A stretch of 44,537 nucleotides of DNA from Luteimonas padinae (GTDB lineage Bacteria; Pseudomonadota; Gammaproteobacteria; Xanthomonadales; Xanthomonadaceae), in NCBI RefSeq assembly GCF_014652935.1, contig NZ_BMZT01000014.1, positions 629-45,165 on the forward strand, written 5' to 3'. The translations under genes were made by a program, and so were the position numbers. Shown one piece after another: positions 8,405 through 18,044 of the stretch; the first letter of the stretch is position 1, and every line of letters begins with the position of its first letter. The notes beneath the pieces are model-generated. The model did not search any database and had not been told where the DNA came from. It was given only the letters and a program-made list of their open reading frames with translations.

Positions 8405-9355
8405 TCAGCGGTCCTGGGCCTCGAAGTTGAGGTTGAGCTGGCGATTGAAGACGCTTTCGAAACCGGCATAGGGCAAGGGCTGCGCCTTGAGCACGGCCGC
8501 CTCCACCGAGCGCCGGCCGAGTTCGTCGAACGGGCATGAGGGCGCGACCTCCGCCTTGACCACGGTGCCGCCGCGCACCTGGGTGATGATGATCCGGCAG
8601 CGCTGGCCGAGCGGGACGTTCTCCGGCCGCGTCCAGTTCTGCAGGATCGCCTCCTGGATCGCCGCGGCGTAGCGCGCGGACAGGCCGGCATCGACGCCCT
8701 CGTTGCCCGGCGGCGGCGTGCCGCTGGACGAGGCCTGCTCGGACGCCTGCTCCGCGCGGCTCTGCGCGATCCGCTCCAGCCGGCGCTCGGCCTCGCGCTG
8801 CTCGCGCTGGGCCTGCTCGCGCTGGCGGCGGATCTCGGCGAGCTTCTGTTCGGCCAGGCGCCGCTTCTGCTCGGCCTCCTCCTGGCGCTTGCGCTCCGTC
8901 AGGTCGATCTGCTCCTGGCGGCGCTTCTCCTCCTGCTCGCGCTCGGCGGTCTCGCGCGCGATCGCCTCGCGGCGCACCTCGTCCTGGTCCACCGGCGAAG
9001 GCTCGGGCACCTGCACCTGGGGCGTGGGCTGCGGCTCGACCGGCGCGTCCTCGGGCAGCGGCACCGGGATCGGCTGCGGCTCGGGCACCGCGTCCTCGAC
9101 CACGACCGGGTCGGGTTCCGGCGCGGGCACCGGTTCCGGGGCAACGGGCTCCGGCCGGCGCTGCAGGGTGCGCTGCATCGCCGGCGACAGGTCGCTGGCG
9201 TCGATGAGCTCGGCGCTGACCGGCGAACCCGCGGCTGATGGCGGGTTCGCGCTGCGCGTCCACCACAGGCCGGCGAACATCAGCGCGAACAGCGCCACGT
9301 GCAGCAGCAGGGCCAGCACCACCGCGCGCGTGGTATCGGCGCGTTGCTCTCGCAT
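8405..9355 (-). CDS. tolA: Cell envelope protein TolA
   Basis: TolA is the inner-membrane-anchored rod that transmits TolQR energy to Pal/TolB. The product is 316 residues. One N-terminal transmembrane helix lies at ~13-33 (VLALLLHVALFALMFAGLWW). A Pro/Glu/Val-rich segment at ~65-125 is followed by a long charged helix rich in Glu, Arg, Gln and Ala (~128-215). The C-terminal domain (~228-316) contains YAAAIQEAILQNWTRPE, a TonB-like/TolA III signature, with a Cys pair typical of the family. Its ATG overlaps the tolR stop codon, indicating translational coupling. Confidence 0.95.
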   Translation of the reverse strand: MREQRADTTRAVVLALLLHVALFALMFAGLWWTRSANPPSAAGSPVSAELIDASDLSPAMQRTLQRRPEPVAPEPVPAPEPDPVVVEDAVPEPQPIPVPLPEDAPVEPQPTPQVQVPEPSPVDQDEVRREAIARETAEREQEEKRRQEQIDLTERKRQEEAEQKRRLAEQKLAEIRRQREQAQREQREAERRLERIAQSRAEQASEQASSSGTPPPGNEGVDAGLSARYAAAIQEAILQNWTRPENVPLGQRCRIIITQVRGGTVVKAEVAPSCPFDELGRRSVEAAVLKAQPLPYAGFESVFNRQLNLNFEAQDR

Positions 9356-9795
9356 CAGGGCGTGCCGTCCTGCCTGGGCTGGCTCATCAGGCCGACCTTC
9401 TCCACGCCGGCGTTCTGCAGCAGCGCCATGGCGTCCATCACGTTCTGGTAGCTGCCGGCGCCGTCGGCGGCGACGTACACGGCAAGGTCGGGATTGTTGG
9501 CGGCCAGCGCGCGCACCTTCGCCTGCAGCGACGCGGTATCGACCGCTTCGTTGCTGCCGGCCTCGATGGCGAGGAAATAGTTGCCGTCACGGTCCACGCT
9601 CACCACCACCGGGTCCTTCTGCTCGGTGATCGACTTGGCGTTGGATTGGGGCAGCTGCACGTCCACGCCCAGGTTCATCAGCGGCGCGGTCACCATGAAG
9701 ATGATCAGCAGCACCAGCATCACGTCGATGTAGGGCACGACGTTGATCTCGTTCTTGAGCTTGCGGCGCTTGCCGCGGCGGGCACGGACGCTCAT
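9355..9795 (-). CDS. tolR: TolR, ExbD-type proton-channel component
   Basis: TolR partners TolQ in the proton-driven motor of the Tol system. The 146-residue protein has one membrane helix (VVPYIDVMLVLLIIFMVTAPL) whose Asp in YIDVML is the conserved proton-path residue. A periplasmic ExbD fold follows, with LPQSNA and a conserved C-terminal NAGVEKVGLM. The gap to tolQ is only 3 bp. Confidence 0.97.
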   Translation of the reverse strand: MSVRARRGKRRKLKNEINVVPYIDVMLVLLIIFMVTAPLMNLGVDVQLPQSNAKSITEQKDPVVVSVDRDGNYFLAIEAGSNEAVDTASLQAKVRALAANNPDLAVYVAADGAGSYQNVMDAMALLQNAGVEKVGLMSQPRQDGTP

Positions 9796-9798
9796 GGA

Positions 9799-10608
9799 TC
9801 AGGCCTCGCCGGCCGAGGACTGGCGCTCCAGGATCGAGGAGAACTCCTCGGAGAAGGCGTCGTAGCGCCCGGCCACGCGCTCGACCTTGGTGGCGAAGCG
9901 GTTGTAGGCCCAGACCGCCGGGATCGCCGCGAACAGGCCCATGGCGGTCGCGATCAGCGCCTCGGAGATGCCCGGCGCGACGCTGGCGATGGTCGCTTCC
10001 TTGACGTTGGCCAGGCCGTGGAAGGCGATCATGATGCCCCACACCGTGCCCAGCAGGCCGACGTAGGGCGCGATCGAGCCGACGTTGGCCAGGAATTCGA
10101 GGTTGTGCTCGAGGCCGTCGAGCTCGCGCGAGCTGGCCACGCGCATGCCGCGCTGGGCGCCCTCGAGCTGGGCGCGGCTGTCGGCGCCGCGGCGCTGGCG
10201 GCTGCGGGTGTATTCGCGGAAGCCGGCCTCGAAGATCGCCTCCAGCCCCTCGACGTCGCGGTTGCGCTCGCTGGCCGCGGAATAGAGCTTGCCGAGGTCG
10301 GCGCCCGACCAGAACCGCTCCTCGAAGCGGTCGGCCTCCTTCTCGGCGCGGTCGAGCATGCGCTTCTTGCGGAAGATGATCACCCACGAGGCGATCGACG
10401 CCAGCAGCAGGAGCAGCATCACCAGCTGCACGGGGATGGACGCGTGCAGCACCAGCTGGATCAGGTCCAGCTCGCCGCCGGTCACCGGGGCGTTCGCGGC
10501 CTGCGCGGCGGCATCGGCCGCAAGCGCGACGGTGTCCGCCGGCGCCTCCTCGGGCAGGGGTTCGACGCTGCTCGCCTGCATCAGGATGGCCGTTGCCGTT
10601 GCACTCAT
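9799..10608 (-). CDS. tolQ: TolQ, MotA/ExbB-type proton-channel component
   Basis: This inner-membrane protein forms the TolQR motor. The 269-residue sequence has an N-terminal Ala-rich extension of about 45 residues before the first membrane helix (PVQLVMLLLLLASIASWVIIF). That extension makes it longer than the usual ~230. Helices 2 and 3 carry NVGSIAPYVGLLGTVWGIMIAF and ALIATAMGLFAAIPAVWAYN, the conserved MotA/TolQ/ExbB motifs. Its start overlaps the ybgC stop by 4 bp. Confidence 0.97.
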   Translation of the reverse strand: MSATATAILMQASSVEPLPEEAPADTVALAADAAAQAANAPVTGGELDLIQLVLHASIPVQLVMLLLLLASIASWVIIFRKKRMLDRAEKEADRFEERFWSGADLGKLYSAASERNRDVEGLEAIFEAGFREYTRSRQRRGADSRAQLEGAQRGMRVASSRELDGLEHNLEFLANVGSIAPYVGLLGTVWGIMIAFHGLANVKEATIASVAPGISEALIATAMGLFAAIPAVWAYNRFATKVERVAGRYDAFSEEFSSILERQSSAGEA

Positions 10609-11041
10609 CGATGTTGCTCCGCGTTTAATTCCAGGGATTTGAACTGCTCGTACAGCGCGTCCGGCAGGGCCCGTGGCCGGAAGCTCGCGGCGTCGATCGC
10701 CGCCACCCGCACCCGCGCCGACGCCAACCGCTCGCCGTCGCGCCGCACCTCCTGCGCGAACTCCACGCTGGCCCGGCGCACCCGCGCCAGCGCCACCGTG
10801 ACTTCCAGCGCATCGTCCAGGCGCGCGGGCCAGCGGAAGTCGAGCTGCATGTCACGCACCGCGAACACCAGGCCGAGGCCGTCGATCATGGCCTGCTGGC
10901 CATGGCCGAGGCTGCGCATCCATTCGCTGCGGGCGCGCTCGAAGAAGGCCACGTAGCGCGCGTGGTAGACCACGCCACCCGCGTCGGTATCTTCCCAGTA
11001 AACCCGGGTTGGCAGACTGAACAGAGTCGATACGGCGTCGT

Positions 11042-11045
<4 letters not shown>
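10605..11045 (-). CDS. ybgC: Acyl-CoA thioesterase YbgC (Tol-Pal associated)
   Basis: YbgC is a cytoplasmic hotdog-fold thioesterase of the 4-hydroxybenzoyl-CoA thioesterase type, usually the first gene of tol-pal operons. I place the start at the TTG at 11045: GGAG lies 8 nt upstream, and the TTG overlaps the ruvB TGA stop (TTGA), giving 146 residues. An ATG further up (11096) would add an unrelated Pro/Gly-rich stretch lying inside ruvB. The active-site motif [28 protein letters not shown] is split here as [10 protein letters not shown] and [15 protein letters not shown], with the catalytic Asp in DTDAGG. Confidence 0.92.
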
Positions 11046-12064
<1,019 letters not shown>

Positions 12065-12111
12065 GCGCCCTATGGTCGCATGCCGCCCCCGGGCGTGGAC
12101 CACACCGCCCC

Positions 12112-12180
12112 TGTAGGAGCGGCTATAGCCGCGAATGGGCATTGCGGCGCGCCTGGTCGCGGCTATAGCCGCTCCCACAA
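12112..12180. repeat. REP doublet, subtype 1
   Basis: GTAGGAGCGGCTATAGCCGC and its inverted partner (GCGGCTATAGCCGCTCCCAC) are separated by about 27 bp. It lies between the napC 3' end and the ruvB start. Confidence 0.95.
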
Positions 12181-12194
12181 AAGGGGGAACGGCC

Positions 12195-12833
12195 TCAGTG
12201 GGGGGACGGCAGGGAACTGGCGGCCTGGACGCCCTGCGGCACGCCGGTCATGTCCGGCAGCTTGTGGGCGATGCCCTTGTGGCAGTCGATGCAGGTCGCC
12301 TGCCCGGTCGCCAGGTAGTTGCGGTGGATGAAGGCCGCGCGGCTGGCCTGCCGGGTCAGGTCCATCGAGTCGTAGTCGTGGCAGTTGCGGCACTCGAGCG
12401 AGTCGTTGGCCTTCAGCCGCTCCCACTCGTGCTGGGCCAGCTTCAGCCGGTTGTCCAGGAACTTCTCGCGGGTGTTGATGGTGCCGAAGATCTTGCCCCA
12501 GACCTCCTTCGAGGCCTGCATCTTGCGCGCCATCTTGTCGGTCCAGTCGTGCGGCACATGGCAGTCGGGACAGGTGGCGCGCACGCCGGAGCGGTTGGCG
12601 TAGTGGATGGTCGTCTTCAGCTCCTCGAAGACGTTGTCGTCCATCTCGTGGCAGCTGGTGCAGAACACCTCGGTGTTGGTCGCCTCCAGCGCGGTGTTGA
12701 AGCCGCCCCAGAACACGATGCCGGCGATGAAGCCCCCCAGGGTCAGGAAGCCGAGGCTCAGGTAGCGGGCCGGGCGGTTGAAGGCGCGCCAGAACCCCAC
12801 CACCGTGTCCCGGGCGCGTCGCACGAGGCTCAT
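12195..12833 (-). CDS. napC: Tetrahaem c-type cytochrome NapC (quinol dehydrogenase)
   Basis: NapC takes electrons from membrane quinol and passes them to NapAB. The 212-residue protein is taken from ATG 12833. One N-terminal membrane helix ([21 protein letters not shown]) anchors it. Four CXXCH haem sites follow: CTSCH, CPDCH, CRNCH, CIDCH. The family [19 protein letters not shown] segment is present, given here in part as [15 protein letters not shown]. The start overlaps napB by 4 bp. No napGH is present, so NapC should be the only quinol route. Confidence 0.97.
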   Translation of the reverse strand: MSLVRRARDTVVGFWRAFNRPARYLSLGFLTLGGFIAGIVFWGGFNTALEATNTEVFCTSCHEMDDNVFEELKTTIHYANRSGVRATCPDCHVPHDWTDKMARKMQASKEVWGKIFGTINTREKFLDNRLKLAQHEWERLKANDSLECRNCHDYDSMDLTRQASRAAFIHRNYLATGQATCIDCHKGIAHKLPDMTGVPQGVQAASSLPSPH

Positions 12834-13360
12834 TGCGCGCGCTCCGAACGCAGGACCTCGTCGATGTCGCGGAAGCCGTTGGCAACCAGCGGCTTGGCAT
12901 TGGTCTGGATGACGTGGCACTGCACGCAGAAATAGCGCCGCGGCGAGACCTCGGCCAGGAACTGGTCGTCACGGTCCATGTAGTGGGTGACGCTCACCGG
13001 CGGCGCCTGGAACTGCGCCGCCGTGCTGCGCGCGTGGCAGAGCATGCAGCGGTTCGAGTTCAGGTCGACCTGGTATCCGTCGATGCTGTGCGGGATGGTC
13101 GGCGGCTGCATCGGATAGGCGCGCGCGCGGGTCATGTCGAAGTTCTCGACGGTGGCCATCGGCAGCGGCGTGATCTCGCTGGTGATCGGCACGTGGCGGC
13201 GCATCGCGTCGATCTCCTGCGCGGGGTTGCCGCGCGCGCTGATCGGCGGGGCCGGGGCGACGATCACCGGGTCCGGCTCGCGGTCGCCGCAGGCGGTGAG
13301 CAGCGGCGCCAGTGCCAGCGAGGCCACGAGCAACACGAGGGGCTTCACGATCCGGCGCAT
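12830..13360 (-). CDS. napB: Periplasmic nitrate reductase cytochrome subunit NapB, with lipobox
   Basis: NapB is the dihaem cytochrome that feeds electrons to NapA. The 176-residue product has two CXXCH sites, CMLCH and CVQCH, plus conserved histidines ([23 protein letters not shown]) that can serve as axial ligands. Unusually, the signal sequence ends LLTAC (C24), a good lipobox with Gly at +2. The protein may therefore be a lipoprotein rather than soluble, whereas family members are normally soluble periplasmic. It starts 1 bp after the napA stop and overlaps napC. Confidence 0.95.
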   Translation of the reverse strand: MRRIVKPLVLLVASLALAPLLTACGDREPDPVIVAPAPPISARGNPAQEIDAMRRHVPITSEITPLPMATVENFDMTRARAYPMQPPTIPHSIDGYQVDLNSNRCMLCHARSTAAQFQAPPVSVTHYMDRDDQFLAEVSPRRYFCVQCHVIQTNAKPLVANGFRDIDEVLRSERAQ

Positions 13361-13361
13361 G

Positions 13362-15860
13362 TCAGGCTCCCACCGCGACGACCTTGGCCGCGCATTTCTT
13401 GAAGTCGGTCTGCTTGGAGATCGGGCAGGTCGCGTCCAGCGTGACCTTGTTGATCAGCTGCGCGGCGTCGTACCAGGGCACGAAGATCACGCCGCGCGGC
13501 ATGCGGTTGCGGCCGCGGGTTTCCACGCGCGTGCGCATGCCGCCGCGGATCGAGGACACCTCGACCTCGTCGCCGCGCTTCAGTCCGCGCGCGCGCGCAT
13601 CGTCCGGATGCATGTACACCACCGCCGAGGGCACGGCCTTGTACAGCTCGGGGATGCGCATGGTCATCGAGCCCGAGTGCCAGTGCTCCAGCACGCGGCC
13701 GGTGACCAGCCACAGGTCGTACTCCTCGTTCGGCGACTCCGCCGGTGGCTCGTAGGGCAGCGCCCAGATCACCGCGCGTCCGTCGGGGTTGCCGTAGAAC
13801 TCGAAGCCGGTACCCGGCTTGACGTAGGGATCGCTGCCCTCGCGGTAGCGCCAGCGGGTCTCCTTGCCGTCCACCACCGGCCAGCGCAGGCCGCGCTCCT
13901 GGTGGTAGCGGTCGAAGGGCGCAAGGTCGTGCGCATGCCCGCGGCCGAACTCGGCGTACTCCTCGAAGAGGCCCTTCTGCGGATAGAAACCGAAGGCCTC
14001 GGCCTCGCGGTTGGCATAGCCTTCCTCGATCTCGTCCACGCCGAACGCATCGACCTTGCCGTTGCGGTACAGCACCTCGAACAGCGTCTTGCCGCGGAAC
14101 TCCGGGTTGGCCGCCAGGATCTCCTCCGGCCAGCACTCGTCAGTGGTGAAGCGCTTGGAGAATTCCATCAGCTGCCACAGGTCCGACTTCGCCTCGCCCG
14201 GCGCATCCACCAGCTGGTGCCAGAAATGGGTGCGGCGTTCGGCGTTGCCGTAGGCGCCTTCCTTCTCCACCCACATCGCGCTGGGCAGGATCAGGTCGGC
14301 CGCCTGGCAGGTCACCGTGGGATAGGCGTCGGACACCACGATGAAGTTGTCCGGGTTGCGATAGCCCGGATAACCCTCCTCCAGGATGTTCGCGCCGGCC
14401 TGCATGTTGTTATTGACCTGCACCCAGTAGGCGTTGAGCAGGCCGTCCTTCAGCGCGCGGTTCTGCTCGGTGGCGGCGTAGCCGATCTTGTCCTTGATGA
14501 TCCCGCGCGGGATCTTCCAGATGTCCTCGGCCGCGGCGCGGTGCTCGGGATTGGTCACCACCATGTCCGCCGGCAGGCGATGGGCGAAGGTGCCGACCTC
14601 GCGCGCGGTGCCACAGGCCGACGGTTGCCCGGTCAGCGAGAACGGGCTGTTGCCCGGGGTCGCGATCTTCCCGGTCAGCAGGTGGATGTTGTAGACCATG
14701 TTGTTGGCCCAGGTGCCGCGCGTGTGCTGGTTGAAGCCCATGGTCCAGAACGACATCACCTTGATGTCGGGGTTGGCGTACAGCTCGGCCAGCTGCTCCA
14801 GCCAGCCGCGCTCGACGCCGGTCATCTCCACGGCCTTGTCCAGCGTGTAGGGCGCGACGAAGCGCGCGAACTCGTCGAAATCGATCGCCGTGCCGCCGTT
14901 GGGATCGTTCGCATTCTTCGCCGCCACCTGCAGCGGATGCTCAGGACGCAGTCCGTAGCCGATGTCGTCGTTGCCGCGCTTGAACGTGGTGTGTTTGTCG
15001 ACGAACTCGCGGTTGACCTTGCCCGAGCGGATGATGTGGTTGGCGATGTAGTTCAGGATCACGAGATCCGTCTGCGGCTTGAACACCATCGGGATGTCGG
15101 CCAGGTCGAAGCTGCGGTGCTCGTAGGTCGACAGCACCGCGACCTTGACGTGCGGGTTCGACAGCCGGCGGTCGGTGACCCGGGTCCACAGGATCGGGTG
15201 CATCTCGGCCATGTTCGAGCCCCAGAGCACGAAGGCATCCGCGGCCTCGATGTCGTCGTAGCAGCCCATCGGTTCGTCCATGCCGAAGGTGCGCATGAAG
15301 CCTGTGACCGCCGACGCCATGCAGTGACGCGCGTTCGGGTCGATGTGGTTGCTGCGGAAGCCGGCCTTCATCAGCTTGTTGGCCGCATACCCTTCCCACA
15401 CCGTCCACTGCCCGGAGCCGAACATGCCGATGCCGTCGCCGCCCTTGGCCTTGAGCACCGCGCGGAACTTCTCCTCCATCACGTCGAAGGCCTCGTCCCA
15501 GGTCACCGGGGTGAAGTCGCCTTCCTTGTGGTACGCGCCGTCGCGCTTGCGCAGCAGCGGCTGGGTGAGGCGGTCGGCGCCGTACATCACCTTCGACAGG
15601 AAGTACCCCTTGACGCAGTTCAGGCCGCGGTTGACCTCGGCCTTGACGTCGCCATGGGTGGCGACCACGCGGCCATTGCGCACGGCCACGTTGATGCCGC
15701 AGCCGGTGCCGCAGTAGCGGCAGGGCGCCTTGCTCCACTTCAGGCCCTTGTCGCCCTCGACCACGGCCTCCTGGACGTGGCCCGGAACCGGGATGCCGGC
15801 GGCGACGGCGGCGCTGGCGATGGCGCTGTTGCGGATGAATTCGCGGCGGCTGGTGCTCAT
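13362..15860 (-). CDS. napA: Periplasmic nitrate reductase catalytic subunit NapA
   Basis: NapA reduces nitrate to nitrite at a Mo-bis-MGD centre. The 832-residue product is taken from ATG 15860, because the Tat signal [19 protein letters not shown] starts there; the open frame further up is a shadow. The [4Fe-4S] cluster is bound by C47, C50, C54 and C82 ([19 protein letters not shown]). The Mo-ligating Cys is C180 in ARHCMASAV. The C-terminal molybdopterin-binding domain contains [14 protein letters not shown]. Length and motifs fit the usual ~830-residue NapA. The start overlaps napD by 4 bp. Confidence 0.99.
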   Translation of the reverse strand: MSTSRREFIRNSAIASAAVAAGIPVPGHVQEAVVEGDKGLKWSKAPCRYCGTGCGINVAVRNGRVVATHGDVKAEVNRGLNCVKGYFLSKVMYGADRLTQPLLRKRDGAYHKEGDFTPVTWDEAFDVMEEKFRAVLKAKGGDGIGMFGSGQWTVWEGYAANKLMKAGFRSNHIDPNARHCMASAVTGFMRTFGMDEPMGCYDDIEAADAFVLWGSNMAEMHPILWTRVTDRRLSNPHVKVAVLSTYEHRSFDLADIPMVFKPQTDLVILNYIANHIIRSGKVNREFVDKHTTFKRGNDDIGYGLRPEHPLQVAAKNANDPNGGTAIDFDEFARFVAPYTLDKAVEMTGVERGWLEQLAELYANPDIKVMSFWTMGFNQHTRGTWANNMVYNIHLLTGKIATPGNSPFSLTGQPSACGTAREVGTFAHRLPADMVVTNPEHRAAAEDIWKIPRGIIKDKIGYAATEQNRALKDGLLNAYWVQVNNNMQAGANILEEGYPGYRNPDNFIVVSDAYPTVTCQAADLILPSAMWVEKEGAYGNAERRTHFWHQLVDAPGEAKSDLWQLMEFSKRFTTDECWPEEILAANPEFRGKTLFEVLYRNGKVDAFGVDEIEEGYANREAEAFGFYPQKGLFEEYAEFGRGHAHDLAPFDRYHQERGLRWPVVDGKETRWRYREGSDPYVKPGTGFEFYGNPDGRAVIWALPYEPPAESPNEEYDLWLVTGRVLEHWHSGSMTMRIPELYKAVPSAVVYMHPDDARARGLKRGDEVEVSSIRGGMRTRVETRGRNRMPRGVIFVPWYDAAQLINKVTLDATCPISKQTDFKKCAAKVVAVGA

Positions 15861-16159
15861 CCGTGTGACTCCTGTGGATCGGATGCGGAAACGTCGCCGG
15901 GCGGCGCCTGCCGCTCGACGTGGTGGTAGACGAGGTTGACGGTGATCACGCCCGGCAGCGCCTGCAGCAGGTCGATGCTGGCCATCAGGCTGCGGGTGCC
16001 GTCGCTTTCCTGCACCAGCACGCTGCAGGTGTCTTCCTGCAGGGCCAGGTCCAGGCCGGCGGCGCCGGCGACGGCGTCGGCAAGCGCGGGGATCGCCGCG
16101 GGATGATGGCGCACCACCAGGCTGGCGACGTGCCACTCGTTCCAAGGTTCAGGCTTCAA
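15857..16159 (-). CDS. napD: NapD chaperone for NapA
   Basis: NapD is a small cytoplasmic ferredoxin-fold chaperone that binds the NapA Tat signal peptide and holds back export until the cofactor is inserted. The 100-residue product contains [19 protein letters not shown] at the N-terminus, and the conserved [19 protein letters not shown] near the end. It overlaps napF by 11 bp and napA by 4 bp. Confidence 0.93.
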   Translation of the reverse strand: MKPEPWNEWHVASLVVRHHPAAIPALADAVAGAAGLDLALQEDTCSVLVQESDGTRSLMASIDLLQALPGVITVNLVYHHVERQAPPGDVSASDPQESHG

Positions 16160-16670
16160 GCAGCACCTCGGCGGTCATCGCGGCCAGCGAGATGGCCGTG
16201 GTCGGACAGGCCGGCACGCAGGCACCGCAGCCGGTGCAGCGGTCGCTCTCGATCCGCGGCATCGGCACCGCGCGCGTGGGCGGGAAGGCGATCGCTGACT
16301 CGCCGCAGGCGTCGCGGCAGCTGGAGCAGACGATCCCGCGACCGGCCAGGCAGGCCTCGCCGACCTGCGCGCGCAGCGACCACGGCGCCTCGTCGATCGA
16401 TGCGAAGGCGTGTTCGCCGCAGGCCCGCGCGCAGTCGCCGCAGAAGGTGCATTCGCCGCGCCCGGGGTCGAACTCCGGCAACCCGCCCTCGCCCGCCACC
16501 AGCACGCGCTGCGGGCAGGCTTCGACGCAGGCGTTGCACGCGGTGCACGCGGAGGCGAAGCGGGATTCCTCGAGCGCCCACGGCGGACGCAGCAGCGGGG
16601 TCCGGCGCAGCCGTCCACGCAGCAGTGCCCGGCGATGGCGGTCCGGTGCCTGGTTCCGGGAGGCGGCCAT
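16149..16670 (-). CDS. napF: Ferredoxin-type protein NapF
   Basis: NapF is a cytoplasmic iron-sulfur protein thought to help mature or reduce NapA. I take the ATG at 16670 (AGGA 5 nt upstream; a GTG one codon earlier is too close to it), giving 173 residues. Cluster motifs in order are CTACNACVEACP (~42), CTFCGDCARACG (~75), a third, partly unusual, set around CSSCRDACG (~117), and CTGCGACVPACP (~147). A basic N-terminal tail is rich in Arg. Confidence 0.95.
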   Translation of the reverse strand: MAASRNQAPDRHRRALLRGRLRRTPLLRPPWALEESRFASACTACNACVEACPQRVLVAGEGGLPEFDPGRGECTFCGDCARACGEHAFASIDEAPWSLRAQVGEACLAGRGIVCSSCRDACGESAIAFPPTRAVPMPRIESDRCTGCGACVPACPTTAISLAAMTAEVLLEA

Positions 16671-16686
16671 CACGTTCCTGCGTCCC

Positions 16687-16848
16687 TCAGGCGGTCGGCG
16701 GGCCGGCGACGAACATCTGCCAGAACCACACCGCGAAGCCGTAGCCGCCGACGATCATCACCGACAGGATGGGAAACAGCACCACCGTGATGAACAGGAA
16801 AAGCGTGAGTTCGTTGCGCTTGCTGGGCTGGCCGGTATCCGCGTCCAA
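16687..16848 (-). CDS. napE: NapE, small membrane protein of the nap operon
   Basis: This is a 53-residue frame that is easily missed because it starts at TTG (16848). GGAG lies 6 nt upstream of that codon, and no ATG or GTG occurs between it and an in-frame stop further up. After a polar N-terminus (DADTGQPSKRNEL) comes one membrane helix, LTLFLFITVVLFPILSVMIV, then GGYGFAVWFWQMFVAGPP. The GGYGF-W-Q-GPP ending is the NapE signature. Its function is not firmly known; it is a first gene of many nap operons. napF follows after 16 bp. Confidence 0.9.
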   Translation of the reverse strand: MDADTGQPSKRNELTLFLFITVVLFPILSVMIVGGYGFAVWFWQMFVAGPPTA

Positions 16849-16874
16849 GGCGCGCTCCGCTGGCTGCTGCTGGA

Positions 16875-16929
16875 TGAATACAGCCTAGCGTCAAACGTGC
16901 GGAGAGGCCAGAAAATCACGCTGTATTCA
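16875..16929. promoter_or_regulatory. Inverted repeat upstream of napE (candidate operator)
   Basis: TGAATACAGC at 16875-16884 is matched exactly by its complement GCTGTATTCA at 16920-16929, with 35 bp between. It lies 27-81 bp upstream of the napE start codon, in the only non-coding stretch before the operon. I find no clear FNR box (TTGAT-N4-ATCAA). An operator or a looped mRNA leader are both possible. Confidence 0.4.
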
Positions 16930-16967
16930 AATAGTTACAACGCATCCGCGCGCGGCCCCGTCGCGGC

Positions 16968-16988
16968 AAAAAACGGCGTGCGCCCGCC
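16968..16988 (-). terminator. Weak terminator after the luciferase-like gene
   Basis: On the minus strand a short GGCG/CGCC stem is followed by GTTTTTT (16968-16973). It begins at the stop codon. The stem is short, so efficiency is uncertain. Confidence 0.4.
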
Positions 16989-17977
16989 TACGGCAGCGAG
17001 GCGCAGGCCCGGGCCGCCATGGCGAACGAGGCCAGGCGCGCGTCGTGGTCGAAGATGTTGGCGGTCAGCATCAGCTCGTCCGGGCGATGGCGTGCGACGA
17101 AGGCCGCGATGCCGTCGCGCAGCGTCGCCTCGTCGCCGACCACCGAACAGGCCAGTGCCTGGTCGACGGAGGCGCGCTCGGCGGGCGTGCAGTGGGCGTC
17201 GATGTCGTCCACCGGCGGCGGCACCAGGCCGATCTCGCCGCGGCGCAGGCGCGCGAAGGTCTGCTGCATGGTGGTGAACAGGCGCCGCGCCTCCGCATCG
17301 GTGCCGGCGCCGACCACGTTGAGCGCGAGCATCGCGTACGGCGCCGACAGCCGCTCCGACGGCCGGAACTCGTGCCGGTACAGCGCCAGCGCCTGCTCCA
17401 TCATCGCCGGCGCGAAGTGCGAGGCAAAGGCGAAGGGCAGGCCCATCGCCGCGGCCAGGCGCGCGCTGAAGAGGCTCGAACCGAGCAGCCACACCGGCAC
17501 CTGCATGCCCGCGCCGGGCACCGCCTGCACCTTCTGCCCAGGCCGCACCGGTCCGAAATAGGCCAGCAGTTCGCCCACGTCGTGCGGGAACGCGTCGGCG
17601 CCGTCGTAGTAGCGGCGCAGCGCGCGCACCGTGGCCTGGTCGGTGCCGGGCGCGCGGCCCAGCCCGAGGTCGATGCGGTCGGGATACAGAGATGCCAGCG
17701 TGCCGAACTGTTCGGCCACCTGCAGCGGCGAATGGTTGGGCAGCATCACCCCGCCGGCGCCAACGCGGATGGTCGAGGTACCGCCGGCGATATGGCCGAT
17801 CAGCACCGAAGTCGCGGCGCTGGCGATGCCGGGCATGTTGTGGTGTTCGGCCAGCCAGAATCGGCGGTAGCCTTGGGCCTCGGCGTGGCGCGCGAGGTCG
17901 AGGCTGTTGGCGAAGGCTTCGGCTGGTGTGCTGCCTTCGCAGACGGGAGCCAGGTCGAGCAGGGAGTACGGGATCAT
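16988..17977 (-). CDS. LLM-class flavin-dependent oxidoreductase (MsnO8/YhbW-like)
   Basis: The 329-residue product belongs to the bacterial-luciferase-like family, group 1. It begins [20 protein letters not shown], then [20 protein letters not shown], and [21 protein letters not shown] with the family flavin-contact segment. [14 protein letters not shown] follows. Such enzymes use FMN or F420; the proteobacterial group-1 members are normally FMN-linked monooxygenases or oxidoreductases, with substrate unknown. The gene is single, 67 bp after kup, and points toward nap. Confidence 0.88.
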   Translation of the reverse strand: MIPYSLLDLAPVCEGSTPAEAFANSLDLARHAEAQGYRRFWLAEHHNMPGIASAATSVLIGHIAGGTSTIRVGAGGVMLPNHSPLQVAEQFGTLASLYPDRIDLGLGRAPGTDQATVRALRRYYDGADAFPHDVGELLAYFGPVRPGQKVQAVPGAGMQVPVWLLGSSLFSARLAAAMGLPFAFASHFAPAMMEQALALYRHEFRPSERLSAPYAMLALNVVGAGTDAEARRLFTTMQQTFARLRRGEIGLVPPPVDDIDAHCTPAERASVDQALACSVVGDEATLRDGIAAFVARHRPDELMLTANIFDHDARLASFAMAARACASLP

Positions 17978-18044
17978 GGCGGGCTCGGGCGACGGGATTC
18001 ACCCCGACATGGGGCCGCGCGCCGCGGTTGCCAGCCCCCGGGAC

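Noticed and set aside
13134..15929. A 931-codon open frame on the plus strand
   Set aside because: It is antisense to napA, with low-complexity Arg/His/Val/Ala composition and no domain. High GC keeps the opposite frame open.
16849..16987. FNR box upstream of nap
   Set aside because: No TTGAT-N4-ATCAA-like sequence is present. Only a longer-spaced inverted repeat was found.
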